Shown in pieces: positions 8,507-15,780 of a stretch of DNA of 17,555 bases. Under the pieces are notes generated by a model. That model did not search any database. It saw nothing but the letters and a program-made list of their open reading frames with translations, and had not been told where the DNA came from. The DNA comes from DASYSA01 sp036003885 (GTDB lineage Bacteria > Acidobacteriota > Blastocatellia > UBA7656). Numbering within the stretch: position 1 is the first letter of the stretch; every line of letters begins with the position of its first letter. Location of the stretch: contig DASYSA010000356.1 of the NCBI GenBank assembly GCA_036003885.1, forward strand, positions 1-17,555. The letters run 5' to 3'. The position numbers were made by a program, and so were the translations under genes.

Positions 8507-9316
8507 TCAAGCCTTTGGTTTGTTCAAGTCATTCGGCGCCACGACCAGGAAGAGTCTGATCTCAAAGTAAGGCAGCACCGCGCTATCGGTAATGATGCGT
8601 AGCTGCGTGTCATACCTTCCGGGTGCGTCCGCCGGCAAATTCTCTACTGCCAATCGATACACCTTGCCTTCTTCGACCGTCTCCAGGCGAGCGGCGAAAT
8701 GGGACTGGTCCCCTTCGACGCGTAAGATCTTCAAGGGTCCCCGCTCGACCGAAAAGTCGAAATGGGTGCTGGCCTTCTCCCCCTCTTTGATCTGTTTTCC
8801 CCATCGAAGCCCGGGTCCCACAAACACCGGTCCGATGTACTTGCCTTCGCGTAGAATGGCTCCTGCGATTGGACTCCCATCAGGGTTTGAGAGCACATTA
8901 ACGATTATCGTCAACACTATTGACGGTCGTTCCGGATCGTTGGTGTGCAGTGTGGCCGTCCGTATGGATCCCCCGAGTGCCAGGGCAGTGTTGAGCTTGA
9001 CGCGTGCTTTGCCCTCCTTACCCGGAGGAATGACTCGATCCCACTCTACTACCTCGCACGAACAACTAACCGTAAAGTCTTTGATGACGAGATCGGCAGT
9101 CCCCGCGTTCTTTACGATGAAGATCTGACTGACTACCTCGCCGCGGTAGACATCGTTAAAGCTATAGCTGGTGAAAGGCACGACAACTTTCGGAAACGCC
9201 GAGGAGGGTGCCGGAGCGGCGGTCGGTTGCTGAGCGAAGATGCATAGAGCAATGAGCGGTAGTGTCGCGCTGACTGCCGCCAGTCGAGTCAGGCGCTTAA
9301 TAATCAATGCGGTCAT
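8507..9316 (-). CDS. Secreted DUF1573 domain protein
   Basis: Exported 269-aa protein with a signal peptide (hydrophobic core about 13-28, ending IFAQQ). Residues 45-140 match the DUF1573 pattern: SFNDVYRGEVV, then a beta strand ending VKNAGTADL, then VSCSCEV with Cys85 and Cys87. This domain has an ASPM/SPD-2/hydin-like immunoglobulin fold, common in secreted proteins of Bacteroidetes, Planctomycetes and Acidobacteria. The C-terminal half (about 150-260) appears to be a second beta-rich region. No catalytic site is seen; a structural or binding role is the family's usual guess. AGGGGGAT just before the ATG at 9316 supports the start. The Cys25 context (IALC) does not fit a lipobox, so it is probably not a lipoprotein. 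Confidence 0.9.
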   Translation of the reverse strand: MTALIIKRLTRLAAVSATLPLIALCIFAQQPTAAPAPSSAFPKVVVPFTSYSFNDVYRGEVVSQIFIVKNAGTADLVIKDFTVSCSCEVVEWDRVIPPGKEGKARVKLNTALALGGSIRTATLHTNDPERPSIVLTIIVNVLSNPDGSPIAGAILREGKYIGPVFVGPGLRWGKQIKEGEKASTHFDFSVERGPLKILRVEGDQSHFAARLETVEEGKVYRLAVENLPADAPGRYDTQLRIITDSAVLPYFEIRLFLVVAPNDLNKPKA

Positions 9317-9356
9317 AGATCCCCCTGAAGATGTCTGTCGGAGTCAGCCTAAAGGT

Positions 9357-9368
9357 TAAACGTGTTTA
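9357..9368. promoter_or_regulatory. Small dyad in divergent spacer
   Basis: TAAAC (9357-9361) and GTTTA (9364-9368) form a palindrome with a two-base centre. It lies 40-50 bases before the DUF1573 start, in the spacer shared with the gene at 9555. Such short A/T dyads can be repressor sites, but this one could be chance. No good promoter was found in this 238-base spacer. Confidence 0.2.
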
Positions 9369-9554
9369 CACTTCGACGCAAACGATTCGGCTGCGCGGGC
9401 CTCACGAGCGGGCGACTAAAGGTGAGCACAGGAGTCCAGAGTCTCTTCTCGCATCGAGAACTTTTCAATTGCCCGGCCTCAAGACGCGATTCGTCCGATC
9501 GGACCGAAACTTGAAGAAAGGTCCCGGCGCTGCTATGGTTCAAGCGGAACTTTG

Positions 9555-10133
9555 ATGAGAGGGATTCAAGCAAAAATGTTCAATCGAGTCGATGGGCTGC
9601 GCTTCAATCATGCGATAGCTGCGATCCTGCTTGTGCTTGTTGTGTCGTCTGGAATGAGTGGTCAGATTCAGTTAAGCAAGCCCAAAGCTGAGCCCGCGCT
9701 ACCCAACCCGTCGATCATCGGCGCCGCCCGCGATGAGATACTAACAGCGACCAAGCAGATGCTTGAGACTCGCGAGATCCCTCTGGACAAGGAAGATTGC
9801 AGTCAGACGACCGGTGAGTGCACCCTTATCAGCAAGCCGGTGATATTTACTCGAGGCATCACTGCCAGGAGTCAGCTTCAGCACTACTGCGACGTGCCGG
9901 TGGCCGAAGTGCGCAACTGGGGGAAGGGCCGCTACACGTTGCGCATTCAAATCTCTCCGGCTTCGCCGCATACCTCGCTGGTTGGCGTCTCCGCGCGGTT
10001 CGAGGGCATGACGGATGGGTTGAGCGGCAGCGAATGGGTCGCTCTCTCGTCAAAGGGCGAACTCGAAGACAAGTTGTTGAAGTGCATCCGGGACCGTGTT
10101 CGTGGCATAGACTGCAAGGACGAGAAGAGGTAG
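9555..10133 (+). CDS. Secreted hypothetical protein with five cysteines
   Basis: Unrecognised protein of 192 aa. The hydrophobic stretch at about 19-33 (AIAAILLVLVV) is a signal peptide or anchor, with possible cleavage near SGMSG. The mature part begins with a Pro-rich linker, then a helix (55-75), then a mixed alpha/beta region with Cys82, Cys89, Cys112, Cys177 and Cys187, which could form disulfides in the periplasm. The C-terminal stretch (SARFEG, then SEWVALSSKGELEDKLL) is reminiscent of small envelope proteins such as BamC-like or helix-grip folds, but I would not name it on that basis. Three starts are close: TTG 9552, ATG 9555 and ATG 9576. ATG 9555 is chosen as the first ATG; no strong ribosome site decides. 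It stands alone, followed by a pyrimidine-rich tract and the pilin promoter region. Confidence 0.75.
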   Translation: MRGIQAKMFNRVDGLRFNHAIAAILLVLVVSSGMSGQIQLSKPKAEPALPNPSIIGAARDEILTATKQMLETREIPLDKEDCSQTTGECTLISKPVIFTRGITARSQLQHYCDVPVAEVRNWGKGRYTLRIQISPASPHTSLVGVSARFEGMTDGLSGSEWVALSSKGELEDKLLKCIRDRVRGIDCKDEKR

Positions 10134-10143
10134 CTCTATCCTG

Positions 10144-10186
10144 AGCCTCCCTTTCTCCCCCTTCTCCCCCTTCTCTCCTTCTCACG
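10144..10186. repeat. C/T-rich low-complexity tract
   Basis: The + strand is almost all C and T, with repeated CTCCCCCTT-like units, directly after the stop of the gene ending at 10133. Its composition matches the right arm of the inverted repeat at 4866-5050, but no G/A-rich partner arm was found nearby. It may be a solitary arm of the same repeat class or a simple low-complexity spacer. Confidence 0.5.
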
Positions 10187-10373
10187 CCTAACCCCCGACC
10201 GTGACGTCAGCTTTCTGTGGACGCTGCTACAGACAATGTAATTTTTGGTGCCAACCGATCCGAGCAATTTGACCGGCGGGTTGTTGACTTTTGGGGCGAT
10301 CCCTTCGCGGCAACCAATTCAACAAAACAGTCAAAACATAACCCATAAAAGCGATTCCAATGTGGTTTGGGTT

Positions 10374-10399
10374 CGTCTGTCCTCGCCGAGGATAAGACG
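10374..10399. promoter_or_regulatory. Candidate enhancer-binding dyad
   Basis: CGTCT (10374-10378) plus TCCTCG (10380-10385) are mirrored by CGAGGA (10387-10392) plus AGACG (10395-10399): eleven matching positions per side around a single central C at 10386, with the inner and outer blocks offset by one and two unpaired bases. The centre is about 82 bases before the start site predicted from the sigma-54 promoter, within the usual range for NtrC-type activator sites. A structured RNA is less likely because it lies upstream of the predicted start. Assignment is inferred. Confidence 0.5.
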
Positions 10400-10441
10400 C
10401 CTGCGTGCAGACCTCACCAGTATGGCCCGAAAGGGGGCACG

Positions 10442-10456
10442 TGGCATTGCCTTTGC
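10442..10456 (+). promoter_or_regulatory. Sigma-54 (-24/-12) promoter for the minor-pilin operon
   Basis: TGGCATTGCCTTTGC matches the sigma-54 consensus TGGCAC-N5-TTGC: the invariant GG (10443-10444) and GC (10455-10456) are exactly ten bases apart, the -24 box reads TGGCA and the -12 box TTGC. Transcription would start near 10468, giving a leader of about 97 bases before the first pilin ATG. A sigma-54 activator with a GAFTGA loop is encoded at 3456-4856, and PilR/sigma-54 control of pilin genes is well known in other bacteria. The motif and spacing are seen; use of this promoter is inferred. Confidence 0.7.
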
Positions 10457-10564
10457 GTTTGGGCACGTGACTTTCAAGAAGGTGGGTTGCTGAGGAGAAG
10501 TTAGGTTGGATGGTCGAAGATACCAGGCGGATATGAAGTCTTGAAGTGAATAGGAGAAACGTTG

Positions 10565-11200
10565 ATGACTTGGGGAAGCGAGGTTTCAAACGACAGCTTT
10601 GCGGGGCGGAGATCAGAAGCCGGATTTTCATTGATAGAGCTGCTCATCGTGATTGCGATGGTAGTGATTCTGACGACGATATCGGTTTTCGCCTTGAGAT
10701 CCAGCAAGCGGTCGTATGCTCCGGATGATGAGGCTAACCAGATCGTGAGCTTCTTTCGAGAGGCCCACCAACGGGCCCTTTCACAACGACAGACTCAGCG
10801 GGTGACTATTGATCGGAATCAGCTCGTGGTTCGGCTGATGGATGAAGGGCTGCTGCCGGGAGGCGACGAGGTGGAGATCATAAGAGGGAAGCTGAATGGG
10901 ACCGTCGCTATGACTCAGCCCAGCATTGGCGGCAATCTTATCCCTCTCCCACCTCCTCCCTATAACTACAACACTGCTGTGTTCACAGCGGGTGTCTGCC
11001 AGTTCAGATTTCGGGCGGATGGTTCGGTAGTCGACCCGGCCGGTAATTCTGTGAGCGCGACGTTCTTCTTCACTCCGCTCGATATGAACGACCAGAGCGG
11101 TACTCTGGTTCGATCGGTCACCCTGTTTGGGCCGAGCGGCTCTACGAGGGCATGGAAATACGACGCCACCAACACCCAATTCATCTCGGGGACATTGTGA
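10565..11200 (+). CDS. Minor pilin, FimT/GspH-like
   Basis: First of four minor-pilin genes (211 aa). It has a 20-residue basic leader ending in Gly20, then FSLIELLIVIAMVVIL: Phe at +1 and Glu25 at +5, the classical site for prepilin peptidase cleavage and N-methylation. The hydrophobic N-terminal helix spans about 21-43. The C-terminal globular part (about 55-211) starts with the helix DDEANQIVSFFREAHQRALSQ, typical of GspH/FimT proteins, and continues as beta strands. The ATG at 10565 is preferred over TTG 10562 because AGGAG at 10552-10556 is eight bases away. The stop overlaps the next start by one base. Members of this family join the tip or priming complex of type IV pili or the pseudopilus of type II secretion; the two cannot be told apart from this window. 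Confidence 0.92.
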   Translation: MTWGSEVSNDSFAGRRSEAGFSLIELLIVIAMVVILTTISVFALRSSKRSYAPDDEANQIVSFFREAHQRALSQRQTQRVTIDRNQLVVRLMDEGLLPGGDEVEIIRGKLNGTVAMTQPSIGGNLIPLPPPPYNYNTAVFTAGVCQFRFRADGSVVDPAGNSVSATFFFTPLDMNDQSGTLVRSVTLFGPSGSTRAWKYDATNTQFISGTL

Positions 11201-11751
11201 TGACCAGGATCAAGACACAGGAAGCAGGCTTCTCTTACATCGACGTGATGATCGCGGTCGCGATCTTGTTGATTGGCGTGATGGCGCTGGTTGGGGCTAT
11301 CACGAATGGAATCAATATGACCACGAGGAGTCAGGAGGCCCTGGCTGCCAAGCAGATAGCCTCCTCGACCGTGGAATCCATTTTCACCGCGCGCGACCTG
11401 GAGACCTTCAAGTGGGAAGCGGTCGGAAACGTGGGCAACGCAGCCGTTCCCGGCGCGATCTTTGTCGCGGGCAAGCAGAATATCTACCCTACCGCGGGTA
11501 AGGATGGCATTGTCGGAACGGCAGATGACGGGTGGGGCGCTGATGGGATAGCCGGGAACTCGGATGACGGCCAACCGGCGATCGGCATGCAGCGCGAGAT
11601 TGTTGTGACTGATCTTGTTGATCCGGATCGACCCACTTCGCCCATAACGCTGCGGCAAATCGATGTGACCATCTACTACTCTGTAGGGCCCATCCAGCGC
11701 CAGGAGACATTCACCAGTTACATTGCTAACTACCGGATTAGGGTGGTTTGA
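11200..11751 (+). CDS. Minor pilin, PilV/GspI-like, with Asp at +5
   Basis: Second minor pilin (183 aa). The leader is short (10 residues, MTRIKTQEAG), followed by FSYIDVMIAVAILLIGVMAL. Cleavage after Gly10 puts Asp15 at the +5 position normally held by Glu. The rest of the N-terminal helix is typical of PilV/GspI, including the later TSQEALAAKQIA-like helix (41-54, TTRSQEALAAKQIA). Residues 102-111 and 115-124 are two copies of DGI-G--DDG, an acidic loop that may bind a metal. The start at 11200 overlaps the stop of the previous gene (TGATG), indicating coupled translation; an upstream in-frame start at 11152 would give no leader match and lies inside the previous gene. The second position in an H-I-J-K operon fits PilV/GspI. 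Confidence 0.9.
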   Translation: MTRIKTQEAGFSYIDVMIAVAILLIGVMALVGAITNGINMTTRSQEALAAKQIASSTVESIFTARDLETFKWEAVGNVGNAAVPGAIFVAGKQNIYPTAGKDGIVGTADDGWGADGIAGNSDDGQPAIGMQREIVVTDLVDPDRPTSPITLRQIDVTIYYSVGPIQRQETFTSYIANYRIRVV

Positions 11752-11763
11752 GGGGACACAGAG

Positions 11764-12810
11764 ATGGCAAACAGAAATAGAGTTGCACGGGAAGCCATCG
11801 GCGGGACCGGGCGCGATGCCGGTTTCACGGTCATAGAGATATCGGTCGCCGTCGTAGTCTTCACAATAGTGATGGGCGCTATTTACGGGTTGTTGATGGT
11901 GGCGCGAGGCGGCAGGCTCAATACTAACCAGCGTTCTGAGATCCTGCAGAATGCCCGCATCGCGATTAATACGATGAGCCGCGATGCAATCAACGCAGGA
12001 GTAGGGTACCCGAATCTGGGCGCCACTCTGCCCGACGATCGCCTTGCTACGATCATGGGCGGAACCGCCGACGCGGACACAGACCCCGACGTGCTGACTC
12101 CGGTCTTTGCTCGCAACGACTCGCAAACGATCAACGGAGTCGCCACCGATCAGATAACTTTCCTGTTCATCGACGACACATTCAACGGAGGAGTGTCGCT
12201 GCCGATCACAGAGATCCGGAATCAGGGCGCGGAATTGGGAATCCAACCCGGCTTCAACAACGCACCTTGCGCTCAGGGAGACATCTACATAGTTACGGGG
12301 CAGAACGGTTCTGCGCTGGGAATGATGCACGACGGGGGTACCGAGGTAGCCGGGACCAACACCGACAGGGTCACCTTCGCCACCGCCGACCCACTCCAGA
12401 TTGACAACCCAGGGGCTACAAGTCCCATAGGGAATATCCAGGCGCCTGCAAGCCTGCAGAGAGTATCGTGGGTCTCTTACTTTCTCGTACCTGATGTCGG
12501 AACTGACGCAGGCACTGGCGTCCTGATCCGTCGCGTGCATGGAGGAGCCACCGGATGGGTGGACCAGCCGCTCGCATTCGGCATCGAGAATTTGCAGATT
12601 CAGTACGTGCTGATCGACGGCTCTGTGGTTGATGTTCCGGCCGTGGGTCAAATGGATGACATACGCCAGGTCCGCCTCAGCGTTGCAGTTCGCAGTCCTG
12701 ATCCGGATCCGAACGCGCCGCGCGACCCGGTTACCGGCCAGCATCTGCCGTTCAGGACAACGCTGACATCTACGTTCAGTACACGCAACCTCGTGTACGA
12801 GAAGATATGA
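11764..12810 (+). CDS. Minor pilin, PilW/GspJ-like
   Basis: Third minor pilin (348 aa). A 20-residue basic leader ends in Gly20, followed by FTVIEISVAVVVFTIVMGAI with Phe21 at +1 and Glu25 at +5. The hydrophobic helix runs to about 46. The helix TNQRSEILQNARIAINTMSRDAINAG (from 54) is the usual PilW/GspJ pattern of an N-terminal helix feeding a large beta domain. The globular part is long for the family. DADTDPD (103-109) is an acidic stretch with alternating Asp. AGGGG at 11751-11755 is eight bases before the ATG, and the gap from the previous stop is 12 bases, so the gene is in the operon. A role in the pilus tip complex is inferred from position and family. Confidence 0.9.
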   Translation: MANRNRVAREAIGGTGRDAGFTVIEISVAVVVFTIVMGAIYGLLMVARGGRLNTNQRSEILQNARIAINTMSRDAINAGVGYPNLGATLPDDRLATIMGGTADADTDPDVLTPVFARNDSQTINGVATDQITFLFIDDTFNGGVSLPITEIRNQGAELGIQPGFNNAPCAQGDIYIVTGQNGSALGMMHDGGTEVAGTNTDRVTFATADPLQIDNPGATSPIGNIQAPASLQRVSWVSYFLVPDVGTDAGTGVLIRRVHGGATGWVDQPLAFGIENLQIQYVLIDGSVVDVPAVGQMDDIRQVRLSVAVRSPDPDPNAPRDPVTGQHLPFRTTLTSTFSTRNLVYEKI

Positions 12811-12885
12811 GTCGTAGTTTGAGACTCCAACTGTGTGTCTCGGACGGCTCAGGAAGCCGAGCGGAATAGCCAAAAGGAGAGGTGT

Positions 12886-15780
12886 ATGAGTATTGAGAGA
12901 TACGAGAATCAGATCGACACGGGCCCGGGGAGGCCGGACCAGCGGGGAACGGCAACGCTCACCGCGGTGTTGATCCTGGGATTGCTTGCGGTGTTTACCG
13001 CGGCAACTCTCTCGCGGGTTACGACTGAGGCCCTGGTAATGGGTAATGACTATTCCAACACCCAGGCTTTCTATGCGGCGCAAGCGAGCCTCGAGCTCAT
13101 GTCACGGAACTTCAACAAGATCTTCGACGTTCAGCTCAGACCCTCCGCCGCTGACCTGGATAGGATCAAGACGACGACGCCGACAATCACAGCCTTTAGA
13201 TTCGTCCAGGACATCAGGCAGGACGCTGCCTCGAGCACGAAGCCGATCGAGGATGGTCCGTTCTCGGGTCTCATGTCGCTCCGCACCCCCTGGGACCTTC
13301 AGGCGGTAGCCACCTACGCGAACGGCGCTCAGGCGCAATTAACGCGCACGTTCTATAATCATCAGATTCCGATCTTTCAGTTCGGGATCTTCTACAACGA
13401 CGACATGGAACTGCACCCTGGCCCGAACTTCAACTTCGGCGGCCGCGTCCACTCGAACGGAAACCTCTTCATGATGTGTGGTTCCAATCTCTACTTCCGT
13501 TCCAGAGTGACAGCCGTGGGAGAGGTCATCACCGACACGTCTCGAATGGGTCTACGCAGCGGGGACGCGGGCTGGAGCTGGAACGGGAAGGTCTGGGTTG
13601 CGGATTCATCAAACACGTTTCGAGAGGTCGTAAGGGGAAGCGTGTTGAAGCTGAGTTCACCCAACACCCAGGCCACTGACCCGGATATGCCGAACTGGAC
13701 CAAGAACGCGACCTGGTCTCAGGACCTGAAGGTCTTCAGCGGCAATTTGCTTGCGAATCAGCCGAAGCTTCAACTACCGCTTCAGATCGGCACTAACGAT
13801 GATCCCATCGAGATCGTCAAGCGAGGGATTACCGGAGAGAGCGCCATTCTGAGGGATTCGCGTTACTACAACAAACCTGGCATACGAGTCTCATTGAGCG
13901 ATAGCCAGGGTCGCTTGCCGGGCGGGACAGGTGGCCTTCGCCTCGATGGTAAGTATGATGGGCTCGGCGCTGCGAGCGGAAGCCAGGCTAATGCGGCTGA
14001 CGGGACCCGAGGGTATAAGCCGAGAGCAATGAATGACGGCTACCAGGCCAAGCGGGTCAACGGCCATCGCTTCTACACCGGACCAAGTTACACCGACGCC
14101 GGCATGCCCCCATCGCGTGAGAACTGGATCAAAGTCGAGATTGTGACGCAGAACAGCGCGCTTCAGCCTGTTGCGCAGGACGTAACCGAGGATTTTCTAA
14201 GCCTTGGACTCACGCATAAGGACGCCGGCGGACTCAACATCGGGGATGATCGCGCCATCCTTAAAATGCAACGCTACGAAATGATAGGCCCGCCGCTGAA
14301 GGTGGCAGCCACCAGTATTCAGGCTACGCAAACCAACGCCACGACTCCGGCCGCGTTATTCACCTTGCTGGTGGATGCCCGCACCGGTGTCGGCGCAGTG
14401 CCTGTCTGCAATTACAGAAGTGCCGCCACACCCAATTTCAACTATGTGGCAACCAGCAGAAGGGATGCTACAACCCAAAAATGGCTGGCATCCGTGATCG
14501 CGGGTACCGATCAGGCTGTGGCAGCCCAGGAAGGAACGGCGCCATTGGCCGCCGCGACCACGCTCACAACGACCCCGCCCACCGAGTTTGAAGTAGACAA
14601 ACAGATCGACGGAATCGACTATCGCGTCGTGCCATTCCCAATCAAGATGTACAGCTCGCGCGAGGGCCTTTACAACGAAGACCTTCCCGAGGGAAGCGTG
14701 CTCTCGCCCGGTAGCTCCACAGCTCCTTCCTGGTGGTATCTCTACACCGGCACCTCGCCGGGGGTTGGCATGGGGACGACCTCAAAAGTCCCAGTCGTCG
14801 GCGTCCTGAGCGTTATCGACATAGACATGGGTAATTTGGACAGATTCCTGAGTGGAACCTGGAACGGTCAGTTCCCCAACGGGCTTAAATCCTCGGACAT
14901 CCCAGATAACGGCGGCTCAGGTTGTATTATCTACGTGTCGGATCGCCGCGGTGACCGGGACAACGATGGCGAATACGATATGGAGGACATCTACGGGCCG
15001 AACGATGGAGTCATACAGCCGGGTGAAGATGTGAATCATAACGGGACTCTGGAAGCAGACTACCTGTGGGAGGCGGATCGCTACAATGTCAGTATCGAGA
15101 GCGATGTGGCCGCATTGATAGACTGGAAGTACTTCCGAAGAGCAGTGCGTGTCATAAACGGCCAAACGCTGACGGCGTACGGCACCCTCAATCGGGGCTA
15201 CAGTGTCGCCTCAGAAAATGGGTTGTACACGCTTGGCAATTTCAATGCGACGGGAATCACAGCGGTCGGCACCCCGTCGCAGCCGGCTGACTACAGTGGG
15301 TCCGAAGTCCCGGCTTCACTTGTGGCAGATGCGGTCACGATTCTCTCCAAGGAATGGAACGACGCCAAGAGCTTCCGTAATCCATGTGACTATGGGACTC
15401 GCGTTGTCGATGCCGCGGGCGAAACCGCTGTTCGAGCGGCGCTCCTGATGGGCGACACGAGAAGCAGCTTGAGGGTCGCCGGGCGGCCCAATCAGGGCGG
15501 CGGCGACTCCGACCTTGCAGGAGGAGTACATAACTTCCCGCGCTTCCTGGAAAACTGGGGAGGCAACCGATTCAATTACTGCGGATCTCTGATCAACCTC
15601 TTCAACAGTCGCCAGCATGACGGCGCACACAAGAACGGAGGGAAGACTTATTCTCCCCCAACGCGTAACTGGGTCTTCAATACGGCATTCCTGGACATTA
15701 ACCGTTTGCCGCCGGGCACGCCGTTCTTCCAGTACATACAGATGACCGGCTTTCGGCAGACTGTGCGTCAGATCCAATAG
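12886..15780 (+). CDS. Very large PilX/GspK-like tip pilin
   Basis: Last gene of the minor-pilin operon (964 aa). A basic N-terminus is followed by RGTATLTAVLILGLLAVFTA (20-39) and an AFYAAQASLELM helix (about 61-73), the PilX_N pattern. There is no Glu at +5 after Gly21, as in GspK-type tip subunits. The long ectodomain includes FGGRVHSNGNLF (about 184-195), two EF-hand-like loops (Asp690-Asp698 in DRDNDGEYD, Asp715-Glu723 in DVNHNGTLE), a conserved PASLVADAVTILSKEWND block (about 809-826) and FPRFLENWGG...SLINLFNSR followed by SPPTRNWVF and LPPGTP near the end. I recognise this C-terminal series from other large PilX-like proteins. It is far longer than classical PilX (about 200 aa), so it may be a tip adhesin. 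ATG 12886 is chosen because AGGAGAGG (12875-12882) precedes it; a GTG at 12835 lacks one. Confidence 0.9.
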   Translation: MSIERYENQIDTGPGRPDQRGTATLTAVLILGLLAVFTAATLSRVTTEALVMGNDYSNTQAFYAAQASLELMSRNFNKIFDVQLRPSAADLDRIKTTTPTITAFRFVQDIRQDAASSTKPIEDGPFSGLMSLRTPWDLQAVATYANGAQAQLTRTFYNHQIPIFQFGIFYNDDMELHPGPNFNFGGRVHSNGNLFMMCGSNLYFRSRVTAVGEVITDTSRMGLRSGDAGWSWNGKVWVADSSNTFREVVRGSVLKLSSPNTQATDPDMPNWTKNATWSQDLKVFSGNLLANQPKLQLPLQIGTNDDPIEIVKRGITGESAILRDSRYYNKPGIRVSLSDSQGRLPGGTGGLRLDGKYDGLGAASGSQANAADGTRGYKPRAMNDGYQAKRVNGHRFYTGPSYTDAGMPPSRENWIKVEIVTQNSALQPVAQDVTEDFLSLGLTHKDAGGLNIGDDRAILKMQRYEMIGPPLKVAATSIQATQTNATTPAALFTLLVDARTGVGAVPVCNYRSAATPNFNYVATSRRDATTQKWLASVIAGTDQAVAAQEGTAPLAAATTLTTTPPTEFEVDKQIDGIDYRVVPFPIKMYSSREGLYNEDLPEGSVLSPGSSTAPSWWYLYTGTSPGVGMGTTSKVPVVGVLSVIDIDMGNLDRFLSGTWNGQFPNGLKSSDIPDNGGSGCIIYVSDRRGDRDNDGEYDMEDIYGPNDGVIQPGEDVNHNGTLEADYLWEADRYNVSIESDVAALIDWKYFRRAVRVINGQTLTAYGTLNRGYSVASENGLYTLGNFNATGITAVGTPSQPADYSGSEVPASLVADAVTILSKEWNDAKSFRNPCDYGTRVVDAAGETAVRAALLMGDTRSSLRVAGRPNQGGGDSDLAGGVHNFPRFLENWGGNRFNYCGSLINLFNSRQHDGAHKNGGKTYSPPTRNWVFNTAFLDINRLPPGTPFFQYIQMTGFRQTVRQIQ

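Larger units (their letters stand above)
10134..10564. other. Regulatory spacer before the minor-pilin operon
   Basis: This spacer of 431 bases carries no gene. From left to right it holds a pyrimidine-rich tract (10144-10186), a weak AACCCA/TGGGTT inverted repeat (10340-10345 and 10368-10373), a longer imperfect dyad (10374-10399), two CACGTG palindromes (10438-10443 and 10464-10469), a sigma-54 -24/-12 promoter (10442-10456) and a predicted leader of about 97 bases ending in AGGAG (10552-10556). Confidence 0.7.

Noticed and set aside
8497..8507. Terminator between the glycine-zipper and DUF1573 genes
   Set aside because: The gap is only nine bases. A small GCGCG/CGCGC hairpin lies inside the coding end without a T-run, so no terminator can be supported.
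10400..10475. Possible cyclic-dinucleotide (GEMM-like) riboswitch before the pilins
   Set aside because: A GAAA-capped hairpin and an ACGCAAAGG-like string (on the opposite strand) attracted attention, but the conserved GGGCAAACC and GACGCAAAGCC blocks are not present in order on either strand. Most of this stretch also lies upstream of the predicted sigma-54 start.
10966..13083. A 705-codon open frame on the minus strand across the pilin operon
   Set aside because: It runs antisense to several well-supported pilin genes that have signal motifs and ribosome sites. Its translation is rich in Arg, His and Asp, has no recognisable domain and looks like a codon-bias shadow.
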